A stretch of 64,000 nucleotides of DNA from SKGN01 sp050948865 (GTDB taxonomy: Bacteria; Bacillota_I; Bacilli_A; RF39; UBA660). The notes under the pieces are model-generated. The model saw nothing but the letters and a program-made list of their open reading frames with translations. It was not told the DNA's origin and searched no databases. Positions 27,266 to 35,462 of this stretch are shown here, piece after piece (position 1 is the first letter of the stretch; each line of letters opens with the position of its first letter). The stretch spans positions 1-64,000 of the forward strand of contig JBMNEQ010000002.1 of the NCBI GenBank assembly GCA_050948865.1. Direction: 5' to 3'. A program made the translations under genes and the position numbers.

Positions 27266-27279
27266 GGAGGAACATCAAT

Positions 27280-27633
27280 ATGTTAGGTAAGAGATTAAAA
27301 GAATTAAGAGTATCTAAAAGTTTGAGTCAACAACGTTTAGGGGAATTAGTTAATGTTACTAAAGTTTCAATTTGCTGTTATGAATTAGGGAAAAGAACTC
27401 CTAATTTAGAAACTATTAAAGATTTAGCGAATGTTTTTAATGTTTCGATAGATTATTTAGTAGGTAATGATATTCAAGTAGATGTTATTAAAGAAGATAG
27501 TGAGGAATATAAAATAATTTTAGCTCATGAAGATGTAAAAATAATTAAAGAATTAAAAAGTAACCATAATCTTTATAAGAAGATAACAGAGGATCCAAAA
27601 CGTTTTATTACTTTAATGAAAAAATGGTTATAG
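27280..27633 (+). CDS. XRE-family transcriptional regulator
   Basis: A 117-residue protein with an N-terminal Cro/CI DNA-binding domain (LKELRVSKSLSQQRLGELVNVTKVSICCYELGKR, then DLANVFNVSIDYLVGN) and a helical C-terminal part of about 50 residues of unknown role. A strong AAGGAGG site lies at 27264-27270. It is divergent from the 69-residue regulator and just upstream of the phosphorylase gene, which has its own -10 box, so it need not control it. Confidence 0.85.
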   Translation: MLGKRLKELRVSKSLSQQRLGELVNVTKVSICCYELGKRTPNLETIKDLANVFNVSIDYLVGNDIQVDVIKEDSEEYKIILAHEDVKIIKELKSNHNLYKKITEDPKRFITLMKKWL

Positions 27634-27650
27634 TCTAAAGATTTTTTTGG

Positions 27651-27656
27651 TATAAT
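27651..27656 (+). promoter_or_regulatory. -10 box for the phosphorylase gene
   Basis: TATAAT preceded by TTTTTTGG, 16 nt before the ATG at 27673. It supports that start over the TTG at 27661. Confidence 0.5.
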
Positions 27657-27672
27657 TAAATTGGGTGATAGA

Positions 27673-28956
27673 ATGAATATTATTACTTTAATTGAAAAAA
27701 AAAAAAATAAGGAAGCTTTAACTGAAAAGGAAATAGAATATATTATTCAAGGTTATATGAAAAATAAAATCACTGATTATCAAATGAGTGCTTTTTTAAT
27801 GGCTGTTTGTTTAAAGGGTATGACTAAAAAAGAAACTATTTATTTAACAGCTTCGATGTTGAATAGTGGTAAAATACTTGATTTAAAGCAAATTCCTGGA
27901 ATAAAAGTAGATAAACATTCAACAGGGGGAATTGGTGATAAAACAACCTTAATTATAACTCCTCTTGTGGCTGCTTGTGGAGTAGTTGTTCCTAAAATAA
28001 GTGGTCGGGGTTTAGGTTATACTGGTGGAACTATTGATAAGTTAGAAGCAATCAAAGGAATAAATGTTAATTTAAAAGAAGAATCTTTTTTAAAACAATT
28101 AAAAGAAATAAAAGTAGGAATTACTTCAACAACGAAAGATCTTGCTCCAGCTGATTCTAAGATTTATGCTCTTCGTGATGTAACAGCAACAGTGGCTTCT
28201 ATTCCCTTAATTGCTACTAGTATTATGAGTAAGAAATTAGCTGTTAATAGTGATAAGATTGTTTTAGATGTTAAGGTTGGTTCAGGAACATTTATTAAAA
28301 CTAAAGAAGAAGCTCTTACTTTAGCTAAATTAATGATAGAGATTGGAAATTCCTTTCAAAAGGAAATTGTTGCTGTTATTTCTAATATGGATACTCCTTT
28401 AGGTAGTAATATTGGTAATAGTTTAGAAGTAATGGAAGTTTTAGAAATATTAGAAGGAAAAAAGAAGAATAATTTAACTAAATTAGCTCTTACTTTAGCT
28501 AGTTATATGGTTAGTTTAGGAAAAGAAATAACTTATGATGAAGCAAAAGAAGAAGTAAAGGAGGCTTTAGTAACTAAAAAGGCTTTAAAGAAGTTTAAAG
28601 AAATGATTCATTATCAATTAGGAGATTTAAAAGAACTTCCCTTAGCTAAGATAAAAACAGAAATTAAAAGTAAAGAAGAAGGTTATTTAAATCAAATTAA
28701 AGCTTTAATAATTGGAGAAGAAGTGATGAATTTAGGAGCTGGAAGAAAAACTAAAGAAGATAAGATTGATTATGGAGTTGGTCTTATTTTAAAAAAGGAA
28801 TTAGGAGATTATGTTAAAAAGGGTGATGTTTTAACCGAAGTTTATAGTAATAATTCTTTAATAAATAAAGAAAGACTAGAAGAAGCCTTTCTTATAGAAA
28901 AAGAAAAGAAAGAAATAAAACCTTTAATTATTGAAGTAATAAAAAATAACAGTTAA
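27673..28956 (+). CDS. pdp: Pyrimidine-nucleoside (thymidine) phosphorylase
   Basis: A 427-residue enzyme that splits uridine, thymidine or deoxyuridine with phosphate into base and (deoxy)ribose-1-phosphate. Signatures are VDKHSTGGIGDKTTL (phosphate and substrate binding), SGRGLGYTGGTIDKLEAI and KVGSGTFIKT. The start at 27673 has GGGTGATA upstream. A run of eleven A near the start (about 27699-27709) is a possible slippage site but does not break the frame. Whether it is strictly thymidine-specific (deoA) or broad (pdp) cannot be told. Confidence 0.92.
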   Translation: MNIITLIEKKKNKEALTEKEIEYIIQGYMKNKITDYQMSAFLMAVCLKGMTKKETIYLTASMLNSGKILDLKQIPGIKVDKHSTGGIGDKTTLIITPLVAACGVVVPKISGRGLGYTGGTIDKLEAIKGINVNLKEESFLKQLKEIKVGITSTTKDLAPADSKIYALRDVTATVASIPLIATSIMSKKLAVNSDKIVLDVKVGSGTFIKTKEEALTLAKLMIEIGNSFQKEIVAVISNMDTPLGSNIGNSLEVMEVLEILEGKKKNNLTKLALTLASYMVSLGKEITYDEAKEEVKEALVTKKALKKFKEMIHYQLGDLKELPLAKIKTEIKSKEEGYLNQIKALIIGEEVMNLGAGRKTKEDKIDYGVGLILKKELGDYVKKGDVLTEVYSNNSLINKERLEEAFLIEKEKKEIKPLIIEVIKNNS

Positions 28957-28973
28957 ATTTCTGTTATTTTTTT
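28941..28973. terminator. Bidirectional terminator
   Basis: A 12-bp stem (28941-28952 with 28961-28972) lies between convergent genes and overlaps the end of the phosphorylase gene. Confidence 0.85.
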
Positions 28974-30088
28974 ATAAACTGAGTGTAATATTCATCATAA
29001 GTAAGATGATGTTCATAAAGATAAGTTGCTATTTCTTCACCAAGATAACGAAGATGCCATGGTTCTTCTTTATAACCAGTAATATCTTCTTTATCTTTAG
29101 GATATCTTATAATAAATCCATAACGGTGGGCGTTATTTTTTACCCATTGATATTCAGGAGTATTTTTAAATTTTGTAAAAGGTAATTCTTCATTATAAAT
29201 ATCAACTGCTAAACCAGTTTGATGTTCAGAAAAGCCAGGACGAGCAGAATAATCATCAGCTAAAGTTCCGTCCTTTTGATAGTATTTATTATATAAGTCT
29301 TCTTGTGTTTGATAACTTCGGTATCCAGAAATTACTTTAATATTAAGGTTTAAGTTTTTAATATCTAAGCACATTTCTTCAAATTTTTTCTTTAAAGTTT
29401 TTGTAACTAAAATATCTTGATTAATTGAACAAGCAGAAATTAAAGAAGTTAAATCTTGAGGGATAAAATCACTAGGTAATTTATTATATTTATTAACTAA
29501 GACTAAATTATTAAAAGGATCTTCAATTATCTTATAATTAGTATAAAAAGGATAATCTAAATTCATATTAACTTTATTAATAGTTTCTTCATAATCTAAT
29601 TGATATTTATCTTGATAATTAATGTAGCGAATAATATTTTTACTTAGAAAATAATTAGAAGTAAGAAAAGGAGTAAAATCAAGATAATCTTTAGTTTCTT
29701 TTAAAATAAGATCAAGATCTTCTTCAGTTAAAAATTCTAAAATAATATTTATTTCATCATTTTTATAACCACGATCTTTTAAAGTATTTAAATGTTCAAT
29801 ATATTTATCATAATTTTTATATTCAAAGAAAACATAATCATGTAAATATTTTTTTAAATATAAATCTTTAGTTAAAGCTGTTTCTAAGGTTTTAGAATAA
29901 ATCTTTGTTTTTAAAAGATAATTATCTAAATTATTTTTCATAATTAAATTGATTCCTTTAGGAGTATAATTTAATTTTTTTAATTGTTTAAATGTAGAAT
30001 AATGATGTTGATAATAAATAATTATTAAACAAAGACTAAAGCAAATAAACATTATACTTTTAAAAATTATTTTTATATTCTTTTTCAT
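28964..30088 (-). CDS. D-Ala-D-Ala carboxypeptidase, VanY/LdcB family
   Basis: A 374-residue membrane-anchored zinc peptidase of peptidoglycan. An N-terminal helix (about residues 5-25) precedes a helical spacer of about 200 residues, then the catalytic domain: ISGYRSYQTQEDLY, SEHQTGLAVDIY (His289 and Asp296 as zinc ligands) and EPWHLRY (His345 as third ligand). The ATG at 30088 lies 7 nt from GAGGA; an ATG two codons earlier is too close to it. It trims D-Ala from stem peptides and may compensate for the broken dacA beside it. The long spacer may place the enzyme within the wall. Confidence 0.9.
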   Translation of the reverse strand: MKKNIKIIFKSIMFICFSLCLIIIYYQHHYSTFKQLKKLNYTPKGINLIMKNNLDNYLLKTKIYSKTLETALTKDLYLKKYLHDYVFFEYKNYDKYIEHLNTLKDRGYKNDEINIILEFLTEEDLDLILKETKDYLDFTPFLTSNYFLSKNIIRYINYQDKYQLDYEETINKVNMNLDYPFYTNYKIIEDPFNNLVLVNKYNKLPSDFIPQDLTSLISACSINQDILVTKTLKKKFEEMCLDIKNLNLNIKVISGYRSYQTQEDLYNKYYQKDGTLADDYSARPGFSEHQTGLAVDIYNEELPFTKFKNTPEYQWVKNNAHRYGFIIRYPKDKEDITGYKEEPWHLRYLGEEIATYLYEHHLTYDEYYTQFIKK

Positions 30089-30191
30089 TATCATTCCTCT
30101 TTATGATTAATTATAAATTATTTAAAAGTTGGTGTCAATTTTCTAGGTATTAATTATTTAGATAACTCATATTTTTTAATGAGGTGTTAGG

Positions 30192-30836
30192 ATGAAAAAA
30201 GTATTACTTCTTTTAAGTTGTTTTTTAATAACTTTGCCAATTATTAAAGCCGAGTCCTTAGATTTAGCCCCCAATGCCAAAAGTGCTATTTTAATAGAAG
30301 CGAGCACAGGAGAAATTTTATATGAAAAAGATATCCATGTTCGATATGCTCCGGCTTCTATGACGAAAGTTTTAGGAATGCTTTTAATTATGGAAGCGAT
30401 TGAAAATGGGAATTTAAAGTGGCAAGAAAAAATAACCGTATCTGCTCATGCCTCTTCGATGGGGGGCAGTCAAATCTTATTAGAAACCAATGAAATAATG
30501 ACAGTCGAGGACCTCTTTAAAGGAATAGCGATTAGTTCAGCAAATGATGCCGCGGTAGCCTTAGCGGAAAGAATAGGAGGAACAGAAGAACATTTTGTTG
30601 AGTTAATGAATAAAAGAGCAAAAGAATTAGGACTTAGAAATACTAACTTTAAAAATGCTAGTGGGTTAGATGCTGCTAATCATTATTCTTCAGCTTATGA
30701 TATGGCTGTTATAGCTAGAGAGTTAGTTAAACATAAAAAGGTGATGGAATATACATCTATTTATGAAGATTACCTAAGACAAAATCAAAAGAATAAGTTT
30801 TGGCTAGTTAATACGAATAAAGTGGTATCGTTATAA
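30192..30836 (+). pseudogene. dacA: 5' part of split D-Ala-D-Ala carboxypeptidase gene (dacA/dacF)
   Basis: Codes for the signal peptide (residues 1-20) and the first part of a penicillin-binding transpeptidase fold: SxxK motif SMTK (56-59, nucleophile Ser56) and SxN motif SAN (116-118). Genuine sequence ends at the AAA codon 30819-30821; the last four codons (VVSL) come from the inserted element. The KTG motif lies 27.5 kb away in the 3' part (58334-58867). Joining at the repeat ATACGAATAAA restores NTNKLVRFYNG in frame and a 387-residue protein, the normal DacA/DacF length. As it stands, the product lacks part of the active site. Confidence 0.92.
30811..30821 (+). repeat. Left attachment site core (attL) of the integrative element
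   Basis: ATACGAATAAA is repeated at 58323-58333. It falls in the Asn-Thr-Asn-Lys codons of dacA. The matching element boundary and the nearby serine recombinase make it the probable crossover core. The exact crossover dinucleotide cannot be set. Confidence 0.85.
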
Positions 30837-30856
30837 TCATATAAAAAGGAGGTTCT

Positions 30857-30943
30857 ATGAAAATAATTTTAGAAGAGAAATTACAAATAGAAATAATGAA
30901 TTTTTTCTTAAAGACTAGTATTCCAAGAATTTTAAGGAAATAA
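30857..30943 (+). CDS. 28-residue peptide upstream of the recombinase
   Basis: A short frame with a strong AAGGAGG site (30846-30852), basic and hydrophobic (ends in SIPRILRK), ending 7 nt before the recombinase ATG. Its place between attL and the recombinase suits a leader peptide, an excision factor or the trimmed end of a larger gene. No homology recognised; the strong ribosome site is the only firm evidence. Confidence 0.45.
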   Translation: MKIILEEKLQIEIMNFFLKTSIPRILRK

Positions 30944-30950
30944 TTGGAAA

Positions 30951-32366
30951 ATGAAAACAGGAATATATATTAGGGTTTCTACTGAAGATCAAGTAAAAGA
31001 AGGTTTCTCGATTAATGCTCAAAAAGAAAAACTAACTAAATATGCTCTTTTAAATGAATGGAAGATTATTGATTATTATATTGATGATGGATTAAGTGGG
31101 AAAAACACTAAAGATAGACCAGAAATAAATAGACTTTTAAATGATATTAAACTAAATAAAATAAATAATGTTTTAGTTTATAAATTAGATCGCTTAACTA
31201 GAAGTGTTTTTGATTTAATAACTTTAATAAATATATTTGAAACTTATAATTGTTCTTTTAATTCTCAAACAGAAAAGATTGATACTAGTAATGCTGTAGG
31301 AAGAATGTTTATTAAAATGCTTGGTATTTTTGCTGAATTTGAAAGGGAAAACTTAGCAGAAAGAATAACTCTTGGTTATGAACAAAAAACAAGGGAAGGT
31401 AATTATACTAATACAAACGGAGTATATGGTTATAATTATATAATTGGAAAAGGACTTATAGTAAATGAAGAAGAAAAACTTTTAGTAAATAGAATTTATA
31501 ATTTATATTTAGATGGAGATTCTTTTCTTCAAATAAGTAAAACTTTAAATAAAGAAAAAGTTCCAACTAAAAGGGGAGGGAAGTGGAGGGGATCTACAAT
31601 AAAAAGTATTTTAACTAATCCCCTTTATATTGGAAAAGTCCGTTATGGGATTACTAAGAATAATAATTTTATTACTCAAGGAAAAAATATAAAAAAGATT
31701 ATAAATGATCATCTTTGGAATAATGTTCAAGAATTAATTAATAAAAGAAAGAAATATCAAAGTAAAAAATATACTAATGATGATGCTTATTATTTTAGAG
31801 CTCTTCAGTGTTTTAAATGTAATTCTAAATTTTATGGAAGACAACAAATACAAAATGGTAAAAAATATATTTCTTATACTTGTCAAGGAAGAAAAGAAAT
31901 TTGTAAGGAAAGAGGATTTTCTCATAATAAAATGGAAACCTCATTTTTAAAATATTTAAAAAGAATTGAAAACTTTAAAGTAGAAGCCTCTAAATTAGAT
32001 CTTATAAAAGAAGATTATCATTTAGAAAAGGATTGTTTTTTAAAAAAAAGAAAGTTATTAGAAAAGAAAAAAAAGGAAACTAGAGAATTATATTTAAATA
32101 ATAATATTAAAGGGGATGAATATCAAATAATCTTAAAAAAGTTAAATGAAAGCTTAGAGCATCTTAATTTAAAACTAAAAACTATGATTAAACCAAAAGG
32201 GAAAGAGATAAAGTTTGAAGATATTAAAAATGTAATAAACAATATTAGATTAAATTGGGAATATTTAACCAATAAAGAAAGAAAAATATTTTTAGAAAGA
32301 TTTGTTAAGAAAATAATAGTTAAAAAGGAAGATAAAGAGGTAAAAATTATTGAAGTAAGGTTTTAA
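30951..32366 (+). CDS. Large serine recombinase (integrase)
   Basis: A 471-residue site-specific recombinase. The resolvase domain has the nucleophile Ser10 in YIRVSTEDQ, the DGLSGKNTKDRP segment and KLDRLTRS. The recombinase domain follows (GKWRGSTIKSILTNPLYIGK), then a zinc ribbon with Cys pairs (FKCNSKF, YTCQGRKEICKE), then a coiled coil to the C-terminus. It should cut attL/attR-type sites and is the likely agent that put the element into dacA. It points inward from the left end and has a terminator after it. Confidence 0.93.
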   Translation: MKTGIYIRVSTEDQVKEGFSINAQKEKLTKYALLNEWKIIDYYIDDGLSGKNTKDRPEINRLLNDIKLNKINNVLVYKLDRLTRSVFDLITLINIFETYNCSFNSQTEKIDTSNAVGRMFIKMLGIFAEFERENLAERITLGYEQKTREGNYTNTNGVYGYNYIIGKGLIVNEEEKLLVNRIYNLYLDGDSFLQISKTLNKEKVPTKRGGKWRGSTIKSILTNPLYIGKVRYGITKNNNFITQGKNIKKIINDHLWNNVQELINKRKKYQSKKYTNDDAYYFRALQCFKCNSKFYGRQQIQNGKKYISYTCQGRKEICKERGFSHNKMETSFLKYLKRIENFKVEASKLDLIKEDYHLEKDCFLKKRKLLEKKKKETRELYLNNNIKGDEYQIILKKLNESLEHLNLKLKTMIKPKGKEIKFEDIKNVINNIRLNWEYLTNKERKIFLERFVKKIIVKKEDKEVKIIEVRF

Positions 32367-32412
32367 TATAAAAAGATTATTTATTTTGTGTTTAACAAAT
32401 TTTAAAACTTAT

Positions 32413-32445
32413 AAAAACGTTTATTAAATTAAGCGTTTTTTATTT
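32413..32445 (+). terminator. Terminator after the recombinase
   Basis: A 9-bp stem with one G-U pair around AAAACG/CGTTTT, followed by T runs. Confidence 0.7.
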
Positions 32446-32472
32446 TTTATTAGCGAAAAAACACAAATATTG

Positions 32473-32500
32473 TTGACTTTTAATCTTTATATGTTAAAAT
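32473..32500 (+). promoter_or_regulatory. Promoter of surface gene 1
   Basis: TTGACT (32473-32478), 16-bp spacer, TAAAAT (32495-32500) preceded by ATGT. It has the same form as the promoters at 37167 and 38660, suggesting common control. Confidence 0.65.
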
Positions 32501-32566
32501 AAATTTGTATACTAAGGTTGCCAAAACAATAATGATAGTTGTGCCTGATAAGGGGTGAAGTATTTG

Positions 32567-33760
32567 ATGAGTAAACGAAGGCGAAGTAATTTAAAACGGA
32601 TTAGAACATTAATTTTTATTTGTTTTATAAGCGCTGTTGTTTTTTCTGTATCAACTTATGCATGGTTTGTTGGTATGCAAAGAGTTGGTGTTACTAGTTT
32701 TGATATAGGTATAGCAACTACTGAAAGTTTGGAATTATCTTTAGATGGTAGCGTTTGGAGTGATAATGTATCTATTTCTGAAAACGAGATAGATACTTAT
32801 ACAAATCATACTAATCGGTGGAGTGAATTAAAGCCTATTTCTACAGTAGGAGAGATGGATAAGAATTCTTCAAGAATGATAATTTTTGAAAAATCTAGTA
32901 TGACTACTACTCCTGGGGGATACCGTTTATTAGCGAGTAGAATTGATAATTATACTGAAACTGAAGCAGAAGGTTATGTGGTCTTTGATTTATTTATTAA
33001 AAATATAACAGGAGATGAATATTATCCAAATTTAGATATAAGAAATGAAGAAGCAATTTATTTAACAACTGATTCAAAAGTAGAGGTTAACGATACTAAA
33101 GGTGTTCCTGATACAGGGATAGAGAACTCTGTTCGGGTTGCTTTTGCTCAAATAGGACGAGCAAAAATTGGAACTTCTACCGCTACAATAACAGGGATTA
33201 CTTGTATAAGTGATAATGATATAACAGGTATTTGTAGTGAAGAACGAGGAGCTATAATATGGGAACCTAACGATAAAGGGCATAATCAAAATGCTATTAA
33301 TTGGTATGATGTATCTTGTAAAAAAAGAACAGCTAAGCCATTAGTAGAAGCATCTTATGGAGAAAAAAAGAGTTGTGAAATAGTAGAAGAAGGAAAGTAT
33401 TCTAAGACTTATGCTATTAAAAAGGAAATAGAACCTGATGATGAAGTAGATGTTTATGATGGAGAAGATTATAATACTTTTGTTCATGATTGGGAAGAAG
33501 GAGAAGAATTATTATATCCTTATCCTTATTTTACAGATACGATGAAAGAACTTTCAGGAACAAAACGTCCAACGTTTATGACTTTAGCCCCAAATAGTGT
33601 TACTAAAGTTAGAATCTATATTTATTTAGAAGGACAAGATGTTGATAACTATGATTTAGCGTCGATTGGTAAAATGATTACAGTTAATTTTGGATTTACT
33701 AAACAACGTTATGAAAAGGAGGATATTGATTATGAAGAACCAAATATTCCAGGAGATTAA
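32567..33760 (+). CDS. SipW/TasA-like surface protein 1
   Basis: A 397-residue exported protein. A basic start and hydrophobic helix end in SVSTYAWF (about residues 28-34), the class of signal sequence cleaved by SipW-type peptidases. The mature part shares blocks with its paralogues: FEKSSMTTTPGGYRLLASR, YVVFDLFIKN, NSVRVAFAQIGR, WEPNDKGHNQNAINWY, VDVYDGEDYN, YFTDTMKELSG and ITVNFGFTKQRYE. Four cysteines (in ITC, GIC, SC and SC contexts) recur in most paralogues and could form disulfides. The VRIYIYLEGQD strand near the end resembles the IWLEG motif of TasA-like proteins. Probably polymeric or surface-coating; inference. Confidence 0.75.
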   Translation: MSKRRRSNLKRIRTLIFICFISAVVFSVSTYAWFVGMQRVGVTSFDIGIATTESLELSLDGSVWSDNVSISENEIDTYTNHTNRWSELKPISTVGEMDKNSSRMIIFEKSSMTTTPGGYRLLASRIDNYTETEAEGYVVFDLFIKNITGDEYYPNLDIRNEEAIYLTTDSKVEVNDTKGVPDTGIENSVRVAFAQIGRAKIGTSTATITGITCISDNDITGICSEERGAIIWEPNDKGHNQNAINWYDVSCKKRTAKPLVEASYGEKKSCEIVEEGKYSKTYAIKKEIEPDDEVDVYDGEDYNTFVHDWEEGEELLYPYPYFTDTMKELSGTKRPTFMTLAPNSVTKVRIYIYLEGQDVDNYDLASIGKMITVNFGFTKQRYEKEDIDYEEPNIPGD

Positions 33761-33827
33761 TAAATAAGTATTTTATATATTAAAAATATAAATATAAAAT
33801 AAAAAAGAAGAAAGGAAGAAAGAAGAA

Positions 33828-35369
33828 ATGCAAAAAGAAAAACAAAATCAACAACGATTAAGCCGTGTTCGAAATCTTATTGTTTTGTGTACCTTAAGTG
33901 CAATAATTTTATCAGTATCAACTTATGCTTGGTTTGTTGGTATGCAAAGAGTAGGAGTTACTCCATTTACAATTAATATAGCAGTAGCGGAAAGCCTATC
34001 TTTATCACTAGATGGAAAGACATGGGATTCTGAAATTACCATTGATGAAGATTTAGAAACAATTTATGAAGGAAATACAAATAGTTGGGGAGGAGAAAAA
34101 GGTTTAAAACCAATTTCATCAATAGGGGAAATGGAACCTACTACTTCAAGAATGAAACTATTTGAAAAATCTAGTATGACAACTAGTCCTGGTGGATTTC
34201 GAATGTTATCAAGTCAAATTCAAAATATGGGGGAAAAAGAAGTTCCTGGTTATGTAGTCTTTGACTTATTCATTAGAAATGTTACCGGAGAAAAATATTA
34301 TGAAAATTTGGATATAAGAAATGAAGAAGCAATTTATTTAACAAATGATTCAGAAGTAGTAGTTTCTAAAGATGGAATAGAGGATACAGGGATAGAAAAT
34401 TCTGTTCGTATTGCTTTTGCCCAAATAGGACGTGTAGAGTTAGGAACTGCTGATACTAAAATTATCGGTATTACTTGCCAAGGTGATGATGATGTAACAG
34501 GTATTTGTAGTGAAGATCGAGGAGCCATAATATGGGAGCCAAATGATAAAACACATAATAAAAATGCTTTAAGTTGGTATGAAGAATCATGTTTAGGAAG
34601 AACTGGTTTTGATATTAGAAGCGAAAACTCTTTTAGTGGGAATTGTGGAACAGTTATTGATGGGCTTTATTATCCAACTTATGCTTTTGCTAATGAAATA
34701 GGAGTAGAAGATAATATCGACGTTTATGATGGTCTAGAATATAATGGGTATGTGCATGATTGGAAAACATCTTTAGATGAAAATGGTGAGGAACAAAAGA
34801 ATGACGAAGTTGGTCCAGCTTTAATTCAAAATCCTCAATACTTTACTGATACCATGAAATATAAAAATGGAACAGAACGTCCAACGTTTATGACTTTAGC
34901 CCCAAGAAGTATTACTAAAGTTAGAGTTTATATCTATTTAGAAGGACAAGATATAGATAACTATGAATATGCTGCTGTAGGAGCAGAAATAACCGTTAAT
35001 TTTGGGTTTACAAAACAACGTTTTGTTGAAGGAGATATTGGTTATGATGGTGAAGATGTTAACTTAGGTTTAGGACCTGATGAAGCTGATAAAACAAAAC
35101 CAGTAATAGAAATAGAGGGTGAGAATCCTTTATATATAGATTTAAACGATGAATTTAATGCACCGGAGGCTACAGCATATGATTCTGGTGAAGAAATGAC
35201 TGAAGCAGAAATAGAGATTGTTGGAACAGTTAATCCTGCTTATAAAGGGGAATATACATTAATCTATAAAGTAAAAGATACTGAGGGTAATCTAGGAACT
35301 AAAGCTTTAACGGTTTATGTAGGTTATGATAATGGTGAAGATGAACCAAATCCTGATCCTGAGCCATAA
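33828..35369 (+). CDS. SipW/TasA-like surface protein 2 with Ig-like C-terminal domain
   Basis: A 513-residue paralogue. Residues 1-45 carry the same signal segment (RNLIVLCTLSAIILSVSTYAWF) and the mature region repeats the family blocks, including four Cys and VRVYIYLEGQDIDNYE. Only this copy continues into a DUF5011-type Ig-like domain (about 425-500: TKPVIEIEGENPLYIDLNDEF, KGEYTLIYKVKDTEGN), ending in an acidic Pro-rich tail. Such domains extend proteins from the wall or bind partners. It is 67 bp after copy 1 with a good ribosome site. Transcription ends at a strong terminator before the IS. Confidence 0.75.
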   Translation: MQKEKQNQQRLSRVRNLIVLCTLSAIILSVSTYAWFVGMQRVGVTPFTINIAVAESLSLSLDGKTWDSEITIDEDLETIYEGNTNSWGGEKGLKPISSIGEMEPTTSRMKLFEKSSMTTSPGGFRMLSSQIQNMGEKEVPGYVVFDLFIRNVTGEKYYENLDIRNEEAIYLTNDSEVVVSKDGIEDTGIENSVRIAFAQIGRVELGTADTKIIGITCQGDDDVTGICSEDRGAIIWEPNDKTHNKNALSWYEESCLGRTGFDIRSENSFSGNCGTVIDGLYYPTYAFANEIGVEDNIDVYDGLEYNGYVHDWKTSLDENGEEQKNDEVGPALIQNPQYFTDTMKYKNGTERPTFMTLAPRSITKVRVYIYLEGQDIDNYEYAAVGAEITVNFGFTKQRFVEGDIGYDGEDVNLGLGPDEADKTKPVIEIEGENPLYIDLNDEFNAPEATAYDSGEEMTEAEIEIVGTVNPAYKGEYTLIYKVKDTEGNLGTKALTVYVGYDNGEDEPNPDPEP

Positions 35370-35377
35370 TAGTTTAT

Positions 35378-35411
35378 AAAAAGATTAAGTCTAAAGATTT
35401 AATCTTTTTTT
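35378..35411 (+). terminator. Terminator after surface gene 2
   Basis: An 11-bp stem (35378-35388 with 35399-35409) with a T run. Confidence 0.8.
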
Positions 35412-35434
35412 ATTTAAAAATGAAATATTATTAG

Positions 35435-35462
35435 AAATAATAACTAAAAAGGTCGATATATG
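35435..35462 (+). repeat. Left 28-bp target duplication of the IS1202-like element
   Basis: Identical to 37139-37166 over 28 bp (begins AAATAATAACTAAAAAGGTC). It directly abuts the IS ends and is a target-site duplication. Confidence 0.9.
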
